DNA of 64,000 bases. It comes from Candidatus Jordarchaeales archaeon (GTDB lineage: Archaea; Asgardarchaeota; Jordiarchaeia; Jordiarchaeales; Freyrarchaeaceae). The stretch is from NCBI GenBank assembly GCA_038889235.1, contig JAWAHN010000001.1, forward strand, positions 931,636 through 995,635, given 5' to 3'. Of this stretch, positions 1 to 8,690 are shown piece by piece (the first letter of the stretch is position 1; every line of letters begins with the position of its first letter). The translations under genes were made by a program, and so were the position numbers. The notes under the pieces are model-generated. The model saw only the letters and a program-made list of their open reading frames with translations, searched no databases and was not told the origin of the DNA.

Positions 1-1515
1 TACGAGGAAGCATGGCTTGAGTCACGTAAACTCCTTAGGATCGATGGAAGATATTTTAAGCTTAAATCTCCCGGAAGAAGCAACGAGGTAATGGATTTCG
101 TAGAAGAAGTTAGAAAAGCGCTCGTGGAAATGGGTTTTGAAGAGGTCATTCTACCCGTAATTGTCGATGAGAGTGAAGTCCGTAAAGAGTATGGACCAGA
201 AGCAACAGTCATCCTGGACAGAGTCTTTTACTTGGCTGGACTACCTAGACCCGACATAGGTCTGAGCAAGGAGCATATCGAACAAATCAAGAAAATAGTT
301 CCCTCATTCAACGATTTTGAAAAAATGCAGAGAATACTTAGAAGCTACAAGAAAGGAGAAATAGAGGCGGACGATCTAATCGAAACTATGGTTAAAGAGT
401 TAGGGATAAGCGAAGGAGACGCGGCGAGGATAATAGATAGCGTTTTTCATGAATTCAAGAAACTTACGCCCACTCCGTCGCCTCTCACTCTCAGGTCGCA
501 CATGACGGCTTTATGGTTCCCAGTTCTTAGTGCGATTTACAAATACAAATGGAGAGAGCCGCCCGTTCAACTCTTCACCGTGGGATTGAAGTTTAGGAGA
601 GAACAAAAGATAGATCCAACACACCTTTACGCTTCGTACACTGCGTCGTTTGTCATAATGGCGGAAGAGATAAGCCTGGAAGATGGTAAAAGCGTTATCC
701 AAGAATTCCTAAAGAAGCTTGGTTTCACGGAGGCAAAATTTAAACTTAAGGCTACGACTTCAAAGTATTATGCTCCTCAAACCGAGTTTGAAGTCTTCAT
801 ACAACACCCGAAAACCGGAGATTGGATAGAGGTTGGAGACTGCGGTTTCTATTCTCCTGTAAGCCTCGCAAAGTACGACATAGATATTCCAGTATTCAAT
901 GCGGGATTTGGTATAGAAAGGTTCGTCATGATAAAAACCGGGGAGGAAGATGTAAGGAGGCTCAGTTATCCCTACTTCTACAGGAAGGACGTTTACTCTG
1001 ACGAAGAAATAGCGGAAGGGATACGATATGCGGAAGTGCCGGAAACAAAGCTTGGCGAAGAAATAATGGATGCGATAATAAGGGTAGCTGAAGCAAACAA
1101 GGACGCGGAAGCTCCATGCAGGTTCATCGCTTGGAGTGGAGAAACAAGCAAAGGAAAACTAACAGTAGTTGTCTTCGAAAACGAGGAAGGAGTCAAACTA
1201 TTAGGCCCAGCCGCATTAAACGTAATATGTGTTCACGACGGAAACGTTTTAGGGCTTCCACCATCTGAAACAAGGGGGACTATGACCAAGTTGAGGTACC
1301 TAGACGGGGTGGCCGCGCTATTCGCTAAGAGAATTGAGAAAGAAGTCCTAGAGGAAGGTAAGCGTGAAATAACCATGAAAGTGAGAATGGTGAAGAAACC
1401 TTCAGACGTCAACATATACTTAAATGAAAGAGTTAGGCGTTATATTTCGTCAAAGAATAAAAAGATAGACATCAGAGGACCTGTATTCGTGAGTCTAGCG
1501 GCGTCACTAGAATAA
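1..1515 (+). CDS. sepS: O-phosphoseryl-tRNA(Cys) synthetase, 5' end outside window
   Basis: SepRS is a class II synthetase that charges tRNA(Cys) with O-phosphoserine, the first step of tRNA-dependent cysteine synthesis; SepCysS then converts Sep-tRNA to Cys-tRNA. The reading frame is open from base 1, and residues encoded before the first ATG at 91 (WLESRKLL, then SPGRSNEVMDFVEEVRKAL) continue the family N-terminus, so the gene starts to the left of the window. Class II motif 2 is seen near FRREQKIDPTHLYASY and motif 3 near FNAGFGIERFVMI. DRVFYLAGLPRPDIGLS and RSHMTALWF are typical SepRS segments. The C-terminal half is the tRNA-binding region. It is followed after 15 bp by ribK. The partner SepCysS is not in the window. 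Family assignment is confident. Confidence 0.93.
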   Translation, partial: YEEAWLESRKLLRIDGRYFKLKSPGRSNEVMDFVEEVRKALVEMGFEEVILPVIVDESEVRKEYGPEATVILDRVFYLAGLPRPDIGLSKEHIEQIKKIVPSFNDFEKMQRILRSYKKGEIEADDLIETMVKELGISEGDAARIIDSVFHEFKKLTPTPSPLTLRSHMTALWFPVLSAIYKYKWREPPVQLFTVGLKFRREQKIDPTHLYASYTASFVIMAEEISLEDGKSVIQEFLKKLGFTEAKFKLKATTSKYYAPQTEFEVFIQHPKTGDWIEVGDCGFYSPVSLAKYDIDIPVFNAGFGIERFVMIKTGEEDVRRLSYPYFYRKDVYSDEEIAEGIRYAEVPETKLGEEIMDAIIRVAEANKDAEAPCRFIAWSGETSKGKLTVVVFENEEGVKLLGPAALNVICVHDGNVLGLPPSETRGTMTKLRYLDGVAALFAKRIEKEVLEEGKREITMKVRMVKKPSDVNIYLNERVRRYISSKNKKIDIRGPVFVSLAASLE

Positions 1516-1530
1516 GGTACAGAAGGTGTA

Positions 1531-2208
1531 GTGGGCTTGAACGAAGAGCTGTGGTTCACTTTACTTGAAATAGCTTTAATGGGAGGATGTGAAGGAGCTG
1601 TCGACGTTTCATCGACGCGACTCGCAAGTAAGCTTAAGGTTAGCCAGCAAACTGCTGCTAGGCGATTGAAACAGCTAGAAAAAGAGGGGCTCATAGTTAG
1701 GGAGATATCGACTAGGGGGCAAAATGTCAGAGTTACTGATGAAGGTGTAAGGAGGCTTTTCGAAGTTTATGTTGGGCTCAAGAGAATTTTCGAGGAAAAA
1801 GTTAAGACGATTAAGATAAAGGGTGAAGTATTCAGTGGAATGAAGGAAGGAAGGTACTACGTGTCAATTGAAGGGTATAGGAAAAGGTTCGAGGAGAAGC
1901 TAGGGTTCACACCTTACCCAGGCACTTTGAACCTGAAGCTGAAATCGTATCATGACATGCAAGCGAGGAAGCTTCTAGAGGCTTATCCGGGAATAGTTAT
2001 AGAGGAGTTCGAGGAGGGGGGGAGGACCTTCGGGAAAGTTAAGTGCTTTAAAGCCTTGATTGAAAACAAAATTGAGGGAAGTGTCTTACTGATTAATCGT
2101 ACGCATTACGGAGAGGACGTTATAGAAGTTATTTCCCCGGTATTCCTTAGGGAAGCTCTCAACGTAAAGGACGGGGACAGTGTAATGGTTTGCGTGTTCC
2201 TCGAGTGA
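1531..2208 (+). CDS. ribK: CTP-dependent riboflavin kinase with N-terminal winged helix
   Basis: Archaeal riboflavin kinase makes FMN from riboflavin using CTP. Residues 1-85 form a winged helix-turn-helix (STRLASKLKVSQQTAARRLKQLEKEGLIVRE), so the protein is probably also a transcription regulator, as in other archaeal HTH-RibK fusions. Residues about 95-225 form the kinase barrel, with the family segments KIKGEVFSGMKEGRYYVS, GFTPYPGTLNLKL and LLINRTHYGEDVIEVISP. The GTG at 1531 is used as start; the in-frame TTG at 1537 is an alternative. The gene sits 15 bp after sepS and 18 bp before ribL, so the three are probably co-transcribed and FMN and FAD synthesis are coupled. Confidence 0.92.
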   Translation: MGLNEELWFTLLEIALMGGCEGAVDVSSTRLASKLKVSQQTAARRLKQLEKEGLIVREISTRGQNVRVTDEGVRRLFEVYVGLKRIFEEKVKTIKIKGEVFSGMKEGRYYVSIEGYRKRFEEKLGFTPYPGTLNLKLKSYHDMQARKLLEAYPGIVIEEFEEGGRTFGKVKCFKALIENKIEGSVLLINRTHYGEDVIEVISPVFLREALNVKDGDSVMVCVFLE

Positions 2209-2226
2209 ACTACTGGAGGCGAGAAC

Positions 2227-2679
2227 TTGAAGAAAGTGATGGTTTTCGGGACCTTTGACATACTGCATGCAGGGCACTTAAAGTTCCTTGAGGAGGCAAA
2301 GAAGCTTGGAGGAGAAGGGGCGAGGCTCGTCGTGGTAGTAGCTAGAGATTCCACTGTGTGTAAAGTGCGTGGCAGACCCCCGATATTCAGCGAGGAGGAC
2401 AGGAGAAGATTAATAGAGGGATTGAAGCCCGTCGACAAAGCGATTTTAGGCTACGAAGGAGACGACATGCTTAAAGTGGTCGAAGAGGAGAAGCCTGACG
2501 TCATAGTGCTCGGATACGACCAGAGGAAAAACACTGAAGAGTTCATAAATGAACTAAGAAGTAGAGGAATTAACGCTGAGGTTTACAGGCTTCCAAAATA
2601 CGGGGAGTCAAACAGTTCGAGCATAATAATCAAGAGAATAGTTGAAATGGTCAAAAAGTTTGGTGAGCGAGAAGGCTAA
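2227..2679 (+). CDS. ribL: FAD synthetase (FMN adenylyltransferase), archaeal RibL
   Basis: RibL is a cytidylyltransferase-like nucleotidyltransferase that adenylates FMN to FAD. The nucleotide-binding signature GTFDILHAGHLKFLEEAKK (HxGH) lies near residues 8-27, and SSSIIIKRI near the C-terminus is the second family motif. At 150 residues it has the usual length. The start is TTG (LKKVMVFGTFD). It directly follows ribK, giving a riboflavin-FMN-FAD operon. Its 3' end overlaps the convergent dphB by 4 bp. Confidence 0.92.
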   Translation: MKKVMVFGTFDILHAGHLKFLEEAKKLGGEGARLVVVVARDSTVCKVRGRPPIFSEEDRRRLIEGLKPVDKAILGYEGDDMLKVVEEEKPDVIVLGYDQRKNTEEFINELRSRGINAEVYRLPKYGESNSSSIIIKRIVEMVKKFGEREG

Positions 2680-3491
2680 GGAGGCAAAGGGGCGGCAGCC
2701 AGAAGTTGTAAAGCCTCCCTTTCCTTGAAGTGAAGCGAACCAGTAACTATCAAGACATGAGGGGGAGGGCCAAAGTCGAACTTTATGAGATTTTGAGGAA
2801 AGTCTGCCTTGATAGTGGGATTCTCGGACCCAACTCTCGCTACGCCAACCATCAAGGTGTCCTTTAGTAGAGGTTTTTGGGGGGCTACTTTTCGCTCCAG
2901 TTCAAGCAGGATAAGTACAGCTTCGTTTATAGTCATAAATCGCTTTTCATCAGCCTTAATATCAAGAAAGACTAACGTGTGTAGTCCACGCTCTAAATTC
3001 TCTTTTATAACCAGGTACGGGGTTTCAGGGAAGTATTTCTCCTCTGGGAAAGGTATGGTTACCGATTTACCGAACTTGTAATTCTCCAGTCCACATATGC
3101 TTGGAGCGGCTGAGTGTATTGATACACCGTGAACGACGCGGGTTTTTATTCCAAGTCTTTCAGCTTCAAGTCTAAGGGCGATGTGTGTCGTGGCTATCAT
3201 AGGATCTCCAGGGACGAGTAAAGCAATTCTCTTCCCTTTTGCGCGCGAAAGTAATTTTGAGGCATTTTCCTCAAGGTCTTTTCGCGTAAGAAGCTGCACT
3301 TCCTTACCAATCAAAGTTTCTAGTGCATCTTTAGTTAGTCCACCCATGAAACTAGTGTACGTTTCAAGGTAAACTTCTTCAGCAGAGCGGGCAGCGTTTA
3401 ACCCTTTAACCGTTATATCCGTGGCGTCCCATAAACCTAGACCTATGAAGACAAGCTCACCCAACTTAACCTCCACCTTCAAAAGGTTCAA
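2676..3491 (-). CDS. dphB: Diphthine synthase
   Basis: S-adenosylmethionine-dependent tetrapyrrole-methylase-fold enzyme that methylates the modified histidine of elongation factor 2 during diphthamide synthesis. FIGLGLWDATDITVKGL at the N-terminus, the nucleotide-binding LLVPGDPMIATTHIALRLEA, and VHGVSIHSAAPSICGLENYKFGKSV are classic DphB blocks. Length 271 residues is slightly above the usual 255-265. The TTG at 3491 overlaps the stop of the upstream mtnA gene by 4 bp, so translational coupling is likely; a downstream in-frame GTG or TTG just before GELVFIGLGLW would give the usual short N-terminus. Confidence 0.93.
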   Translation of the reverse strand: MNLLKVEVKLGELVFIGLGLWDATDITVKGLNAARSAEEVYLETYTSFMGGLTKDALETLIGKEVQLLTRKDLEENASKLLSRAKGKRIALLVPGDPMIATTHIALRLEAERLGIKTRVVHGVSIHSAAPSICGLENYKFGKSVTIPFPEEKYFPETPYLVIKENLERGLHTLVFLDIKADEKRFMTINEAVLILLELERKVAPQKPLLKDTLMVGVARVGSENPTIKADFPQNLIKFDFGPPPHVLIVTGSLHFKEREALQLLAAAPLPP

Positions 3492-4567
3492 ACGCTGATT
3501 TGCCCCGGTTTGAATATACCCTTCTCGGTAACGATAGAAGTGATGTACTTCGCAGGAGTTATATCGAACGCAGGGTTCCTTATTTCAACATCGTAGTGTA
3601 TTCTTATGTAAGTGGACTCCCCTGATTTGGGGTTATATCCCTTCACGTGAGTTACTTCTTCTGAGGGGCGTTCTTCTATTTTTAAGGGAGAACCCGTAAG
3701 GTCTATTGTGGTGGTTGGTGCTGCGACTATGAAGGGAACGTTGCTTTCGTACGCTGCGACTGCAAGCATATACGTCCCTATCTTGTTCACTACGTCTCCA
3801 TTTGGGAGTATGCGGTCTGCACCCACCAAGACGACGTCTACTTCGCCTCTATGAATATAGTAGCCTGCAGCAGAATCAACTACTAGGCAGTGGGGGATTC
3901 CTTCCTGCGACAACTCCCAGCAGGTAAGCCGGCCTTGTAACCAAGGCCGAGTTTCTGTTGCGTAGACAAAAATGTTTTTTCCTTGTGCGTGCGCAAAGCG
4001 AACTATACTAAGTGCAGTTCCGTAGTCCACCGTTCCCAACGCGCCAGGATTACAATGGACTAGAATTCTTGCTCCTTTAGGTATTAGGCGACTTCCCAAC
4101 TCCCCTATTTTTTTGCATGCCTCAACGTTTTCCTGCGCGATTTTTCTTGCCTCACTAAGAACAGCTTGTGCTATGGCATCCGAGGAGTTCAGTTCTTCAC
4201 ATGCGCATAAAACGCGGGTGAGCATATTCTTCATGTCCACGGCGGTCGGCCTAGTAGCGAGGAAGCGGGCAGCTGACTTACTGAGGAGAGCTTTCAGTTC
4301 GCTTGGGGGGGCGGAAACGTTTTGAAGAGCAACTTGAGCTAAACCGTAACATGCAGCCACCCCTATGGCTGGAGCTCCTCTAACTTTCATCGTTCTTATA
4401 GCGTCAACGACTTCATCAACGCTTTGCGCTCTGTAAATTGAAAACTCAAATGGAAGCTTTGTCTGATCGATCATGCATACCGAGTCACCTTCCATCCAGA
4501 CGGTTTGGAACTCTTTCACTTCACCGCCGACTCTAACCTTCACGTTTATCAACCTCACGCTGTCCAT
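3488..4567 (-). CDS. mtnA: Methylthioribose-1-phosphate isomerase (aIF2B-like family)
   Basis: Isomerase of the eIF2B-related family that converts 5-methylthioribose-1-phosphate to methylthioribulose-1-phosphate in methionine salvage. MKVRGAPAIGVAACYG, the HCNPGALGTVDYGTALS block near the predicted active site, YATETRPWLQGRLTCWEL, and VGADRILPNGDVVNKIGTY are diagnostic and separate it from aIF2B regulatory subunits. The start at ATG 4567 (MDSVRLINVKV) matches family N-termini. An in-frame TTG at 4597 would add ten residues; neither has a strong Shine-Dalgarno, so a leaderless mRNA is possible. It is co-directional with dphB. A related ribose-1,5-bisphosphate isomerase role is a less likely alternative. 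Confidence 0.88.
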   Translation of the reverse strand: MDSVRLINVKVRVGGEVKEFQTVWMEGDSVCMIDQTKLPFEFSIYRAQSVDEVVDAIRTMKVRGAPAIGVAACYGLAQVALQNVSAPPSELKALLSKSAARFLATRPTAVDMKNMLTRVLCACEELNSSDAIAQAVLSEARKIAQENVEACKKIGELGSRLIPKGARILVHCNPGALGTVDYGTALSIVRFAHAQGKNIFVYATETRPWLQGRLTCWELSQEGIPHCLVVDSAAGYYIHRGEVDVVLVGADRILPNGDVVNKIGTYMLAVAAYESNVPFIVAAPTTTIDLTGSPLKIEERPSEEVTHVKGYNPKSGESTYIRIHYDVEIRNPAFDITPAKYITSIVTEKGIFKPGQISV

Positions 4568-4649
4568 GGCGAAAAAAGTTAGACTAATCACCTTCAAGCT
4601 TCAGAATTAACGTTAACTGTGGCTCTACTAAAAATCTCACGGTGCTGCT

Positions 4650-5207
4650 TCACTTCTTGTAGGCAGAAATTAGGTCAATTTTCGTAATTATACCCACCAC
4701 TTCTCCCTTGTCTACAACTAGCACTGCAGGGTTCCCGCTCACTATAAGGTGGTGGACGACCTCGATACTTGTGAGTGGGTTAACTGTCGGGAAGCTTTCT
4801 TCCATTATTTCGCCAACGGTCTTGTCGAATACGTCCTTCCCTTCTGAGAGGTACTTCATTATTGTGCTCTCGCTTATGCTGCCAACTAAACGCCCCTTGT
4901 CTATGACTGGTAGTTGCGAGATGCTGTTCTTTTCCATGAGACTAATGGCTGTTCGAACAGTTTCGTCAGATGAAACAGAAATAACTGGGGAGAACATTAT
5001 GTCCCTAGCGCAGATCTTGTTTTTCTCAAACGCACTCAACGCATTAACTATTTTCCTGAGCGTTGATAGGCGTGGATCCACGGAGCCAGACTCTATCCTG
5101 GCAATCAGCGACTGGCTTACACCAGCCATCCTTGCTAGCTCTTCCTGAGTGATTCCTAGACGTTTCCTCGCCTGCTTAAGATCCTCTGGTGAGGGGAGAT
5201 AAAACAT
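4650..5207 (-). CDS. XRE-family HTH regulator with two CBS domains
   Basis: Archaeal transcription regulator. Residues about 5-60 are a Cro/C1-type helix-turn-helix (LKQARKRLGITQEELARMAGVSQSLIARIESGSVDPRLSTLRKI, read in two pieces). Residues about 75-185 hold a CBS pair (DIMFSPVISVSSDETV and IMEESFPTVNPLTSIEVV), which usually binds adenosine nucleotides or SAM and passes an energy or metabolite signal to DNA binding. The start at ATG 5207 is chosen because GGTGAT lies seven bases upstream; a longer ORF to 5255 has no such site. The target genes cannot be told from the sequence; hypF diverges from it. Confidence 0.88.
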   Translation of the reverse strand: MFYLPSPEDLKQARKRLGITQEELARMAGVSQSLIARIESGSVDPRLSTLRKIVNALSAFEKNKICARDIMFSPVISVSSDETVRTAISLMEKNSISQLPVIDKGRLVGSISESTIMKYLSEGKDVFDKTVGEIMEESFPTVNPLTSIEVVHHLIVSGNPAVLVVDKGEVVGIITKIDLISAYKK

Positions 5208-5381
5208 TGAAATCACCCTAAAAGGTGGAGAAACAATTTTTGCCCCATAAAACATCCTAGAAAAAGTATAGGACTTCTTGTCACTTTTAATTTTTCCATA
5301 GTCCTGAAGGGGAAATTTATAGGCGTAGAGACAAAGTGTTGATAGGAAACTTGGAACTTACGGTATTGGAAGGGACGCCGC

Positions 5382-7700
5382 GTGAAGAAGAGATGCGAAA
5401 TAGTGTGCAGCGGAATAGTTCAAGGAGTAGGTATGCGCCCGTTCGTCTACCGGCTAGCTGTCAAAAATAACCTTACGGGATACGTCTTAAACTTAGGAGA
5501 CGCTGGGGTAAAAATAGTAGTTGAAGGAGAGGAACGTGACATAAGAAGTTTCTTAAAGGAACTTAGAATTAAGAAGCCGCCGCTTGCAAGATTTGAAAAA
5601 ATAAGAGTTAAGTGGAGTAGAGTAAAGGGAGGGTTTGAAACATTCAAAATAGAGAAGAGTAGTAATGAGAGGGTGCTTGAGAGCTCTTATATACCTCCAG
5701 ACGTGGCAATCTGCGATAACTGTATACAGGACGTGCTAAACCCCAATGACAGGCATTATAGATACGCGTTTACATGTTGCGCGGACTGCGGTCCAAGGTA
5801 TACGTCAATAATAGAGGTACCCTATGACAGAGAGAGAACAACGATGCGCGACTTCCCCCTATGCGATTATTGCATGGAGGAGTACACAAATCCAATGGAC
5901 AGGAGGTATCACGCCCAAGGAATATGCTGCCCTCTCTGCGGCCCAAAAATTACACTTCACGCTAAAGGAGGCGAAATTATAGATTGTAAAGACCCTATAA
6001 GAGAGGCGGCTAAGCTAATAAACGAAGGAGCAATACTGGCCGTGAAAGGTATAGGTGGCAGCCACTTAGCAACACTCACAACAGACGACGAGTGTGTGCT
6101 TAAGCTAAGACAGAGAAAAAAAGACAGAAAGTACAAGCCTTTCGCCGTCATGTCCTTAAACCTTGACGAAGTGAGAAAGTATGCTGTGGTTAGCCGAAAA
6201 GAGGAGGAGGTCCTAACCTCGTTCAGGCGGCCCATAGTGTTGCTAAAAAAGAGAGAGGATTTCCCACTTTCCGAGTGGATTAGCCCTGGACTGCATAACA
6301 TAGGTGTAATGCTGCCTTATTCAGGGCTGCACGTACTGTTGTTGCAGGAAGTCGCAGACCCTGCAGTCATAATGACGAGCGGCAACGTATCAGGAAAACC
6401 TATAGCTGCAAACAACGAAGAGATACTATCGCGCCTTAATGACATAGCAGACTACTTCTTACTTCACAACAGGGTGATATACCAGAGGTGTGACGACTCT
6501 GTAGTGAAAATAGTTGACGGGAAAACTAAGCTGATACGCAGGTCTAGGGGCTTCGTGCCAGAGCCCATAGAAACGCCGGTTCCGTATAAAGGGAGTGGTA
6601 TACTAGCTGTCGGGCCAGAACTAACGGTAACTGTAAGCGTTATGAAAGGTAACAGGTGTTATCCGAGCCAACATATAGGCGATGTTTCAGGAGACCTCGA
6701 CATGATAGAGTTTCACGAGAATGTCGTAGCTCACCTGTTAAAGCTTTTCAACGTGAAACCCGAAGCAATAGCGTGTGACCTGCACCCCCAATTCACGACA
6801 ACCAGAATTGCTGAAGAGCTTGCTGAAAAGTGGCGGATTCCAGTGATAAGAGTTCAACATCATCAGGCTCACGCAGCGTCACTAAAAGCGGAGCACAAAG
6901 TGGATGAACCAATGGTATGCATAGCGAGCGACGGCGTTGGCTATGGAGCGGACGGAACTATATGGGGAGGAGAAGTACTATTACTGCCAGATTATCTGAC
7001 GAGCGAGAGGCGCGGGCACCTCATGCCCAACATCATGCCTGGAGGCGACCAAGCAACAAAATATCCTATAAGAATGGCAGCGTCCATCCTCAGTAAGGTT
7101 CTTTCAGACAGCGAGCTCAGGGAAATTCTGATCTCGAGGTATATTGACGGGTTTAAGTACGGTGAGAGAGAGGTCGAAGTTGTTTTGAAAATGATAAGAG
7201 ATGGTAGGGGTAACCTCACGACGAGCACCGGACGCGTTCTGGACGCCATAGCCGCCCTACTCAGAATATGCATGGAGAAAACGTATCAAGGGGAGCCGGC
7301 GATGAGATTGGAAGCTGCAGCCGCCAAAGGAAAACCAACCTTGAAGATAGAGCCCAAAATACTTTACTCAAACGGAAAGTATGTACTGGACACCTCTCAA
7401 ATTCTGTTCGACGTGTTACAAGCAATAGGGAAAGAAAAGGTTGAAAACATAGCGGCGTCTGCCCAGTACGCTATCGCGGTGGGACTAGCAGATATTGCGG
7501 TGAGCGTAGCTCAGGATGAAGGAGTGAAAGTTGTCGGATTCACGGGGGGTGTAGCCTACAACGAAGCGATAACGAAAATAATAAGGAGATGTGTCGAGAA
7601 GAGCGGGCTAGTATTCGTACAACACTCAGTTGTACCCCCAGGCGACGCGGGGGTAAGCATAGGACAGGCGGTGGTTGCAGCGTGTGAACTGATGAACTAG
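5382..7700 (+). CDS. hypF: [NiFe]-hydrogenase maturation carbamoyltransferase HypF
   Basis: HypF makes the carbamoyl group used for the cyanide ligands of the [NiFe]-hydrogenase active site, delivering it to HypE. The domain order is canonical over 772 residues: acylphosphatase (about 1-90, GIVQGVGMRPFVYRLA), two zinc-finger-like repeats (about 108-190, CDNC..CADCGP and CDYC..CPLCGP), a YrdC-like ATP-binding domain (about 205-385, KGIGGSHL and TSGNVSGKPI), and a Kae1-like carbamoyltransferase domain (about 400-770, VQHHQAHAAS and GGVAYN). The start is GTG. A TATA-like AAATTTATAGG lies at about 5310-5320. Its presence implies a [NiFe] hydrogenase elsewhere in the genome; no other hyp genes are in the window. 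Confidence 0.95.
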   Translation: MKKRCEIVCSGIVQGVGMRPFVYRLAVKNNLTGYVLNLGDAGVKIVVEGEERDIRSFLKELRIKKPPLARFEKIRVKWSRVKGGFETFKIEKSSNERVLESSYIPPDVAICDNCIQDVLNPNDRHYRYAFTCCADCGPRYTSIIEVPYDRERTTMRDFPLCDYCMEEYTNPMDRRYHAQGICCPLCGPKITLHAKGGEIIDCKDPIREAAKLINEGAILAVKGIGGSHLATLTTDDECVLKLRQRKKDRKYKPFAVMSLNLDEVRKYAVVSRKEEEVLTSFRRPIVLLKKREDFPLSEWISPGLHNIGVMLPYSGLHVLLLQEVADPAVIMTSGNVSGKPIAANNEEILSRLNDIADYFLLHNRVIYQRCDDSVVKIVDGKTKLIRRSRGFVPEPIETPVPYKGSGILAVGPELTVTVSVMKGNRCYPSQHIGDVSGDLDMIEFHENVVAHLLKLFNVKPEAIACDLHPQFTTTRIAEELAEKWRIPVIRVQHHQAHAASLKAEHKVDEPMVCIASDGVGYGADGTIWGGEVLLLPDYLTSERRGHLMPNIMPGGDQATKYPIRMAASILSKVLSDSELREILISRYIDGFKYGEREVEVVLKMIRDGRGNLTTSTGRVLDAIAALLRICMEKTYQGEPAMRLEAAAAKGKPTLKIEPKILYSNGKYVLDTSQILFDVLQAIGKEKVENIAASAQYAIAVGLADIAVSVAQDEGVKVVGFTGGVAYNEAITKIIRRCVEKSGLVFVQHSVVPPGDAGVSIGQAVVAACELMN

Positions 7701-8206
7701 GGTCCACTTATAATCAAAAATGGTCTGGCGTACTCTTCGACAAGTCTAACTAACTGTTCCTCTAGTTTCTTAACGTGTTCTCCACGCTCGCCATACTCCA
7801 GCCCGACTTTTTCGCGGTAGTCTGAGATGAGATTTGAAAGCTCTACGTACGGCGCTAGGTTTGGAGAGTCTATGAGCCCCACGTATCCCAAAAGGATCAA
7901 CGTGTAAATGGATTTGACGACATTCCTACATGCCTGCTCAAGCACACGTCTAAAGGCCCCCTTAGTGACACCGCTTTTCAAGCGAGGCTTCCTCCCCCTC
8001 GAGCTTCTAAGCGTCCTCAAAAATCCTTTAAGGGAATAGTGAGCTTTTTCTCCTATGTTTTCATCCAAGAGAAAGTGAATGACGAGGGTCTCAAACTGTA
8101 TGCGTGTAAGGTTGGAGTTAAGTAGAAGACGCGAAACTATAGGGTCGCTGAGCAGGCGACGCAGGGACTCTCTTAACTCGTCCAACTCAGCATCTCCGGC
8201 GCTCAA
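7697..8206 (-). CDS. Uncharacterised helical protein of the origin-linked operon
   Basis: I do not recognise this 169-residue protein. It is predicted largely alpha-helical, with a leucine-rich N-terminus (LDELRESLRRLLSDPIVSRLLL), a basic stretch in the middle (RTLRSSRGRKPRLKSGVTKGAFRRV) that could contact DNA, and a charged C-terminal helix. It is the last gene of a three-gene run on the minus strand: AAA+ ATPase, RHH-like protein, then this one, with only 2 bp between this gene and the RHH-like gene. It overlaps the 3' end of hypF by 4 bp. The context suggests a DNA-related role near the replication origin; this is inference. Confidence 0.6.
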   Translation of the reverse strand: MSAGDAELDELRESLRRLLSDPIVSRLLLNSNLTRIQFETLVIHFLLDENIGEKAHYSLKGFLRTLRSSRGRKPRLKSGVTKGAFRRVLEQACRNVVKSIYTLILLGYVGLIDSPNLAPYVELSNLISDYREKVGLEYGERGEHVKKLEEQLVRLVEEYARPFLIISGP

Positions 8207-8208
8207 CT

Positions 8209-8640
8209 CTAACCACCCTCACTTTTCAGTTTGCTGAGTGCAGCGTACTGTTCCTCCAAAAGCTGGAATAAGCCAAGCTCCCTCAGCTCTGATTCATCAA
8301 ACACCGTTTTCATTCTTTCCAGTATTGCAAGCCTGCAGAAGACTGTTGCACCACGCTCCCCAAACTTCTTCTTGAGCAGAGAAATGAAACTGCTGGGCAG
8401 TCTTACGTTAAAGTTCTGATCCAGCCGAGTTCTAGGGTCCTTCCTAACATACACTATCTTTTCCACCACTTGAACCGACTGCGACACTTTCTCCTTTTCA
8501 GTTACAGCTAAGGAAGGAAGGGAGGGCACATTTGTGGACGCCATGTTCCCGTCACGGCTCAAAGGTTCCTGGGAGGCGTGTTGCTGCACGAGTCGCTCCT
8601 GCTCCTTAACCTTCTTCGCAATATCCACAAGCCTCGTCAT
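8209..8640 (-). CDS. Probable ribbon-helix-helix DNA-binding protein
   Basis: Small protein of about 143 residues. The N-terminal half is polar and low-complexity. The segment FNVRLPSSFISLLKKKFGERGATVFCRLAILERM looks like a ribbon-helix-helix fold: a short strand, a helix, a turn and a second helix. The start at ATG 8640 (MTRLVDIAKK) is preceded by GGTGATAAT; the open frame extends ten codons further. Repeats of TGATATC/ATCTGA lie just upstream (8662-8690), between this gene and the AAA+ gene, which fits autoregulation or a centromere-like site bound by this protein. The RHH call is from pattern and context only. Confidence 0.6.
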   Translation of the reverse strand: MTRLVDIAKKVKEQERLVQQHASQEPLSRDGNMASTNVPSLPSLAVTEKEKVSQSVQVVEKIVYVRKDPRTRLDQNFNVRLPSSFISLLKKKFGERGATVFCRLAILERMKTVFDESELRELGLFQLLEEQYAALSKLKSEGG

Positions 8641-8661
8641 ATTATCACCGACATCGACATC

Positions 8662-8690
8662 TGATATCAATATCTGAAACAGAAATCAGA
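8662..8690. promoter_or_regulatory. Operator-like repeat cluster 1 (TGATATC / ATCTGA / AATCAGA)
   Basis: TGATATC at 8662-8668, ATCTGA at 8672-8677 and the inverted form AATCAGA at 8684-8690, just upstream of the RHH-like gene. The same words recur upstream of the AAA+ gene (9766-9792), near the start of the 10122 gene (10541-10564), and singly at 10673-10678. The arrangement TGATATC, three bases, ATCTGA is identical here and at 9766. Probably a binding site for a regulator encoded in this cluster. Confidence 0.6.
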
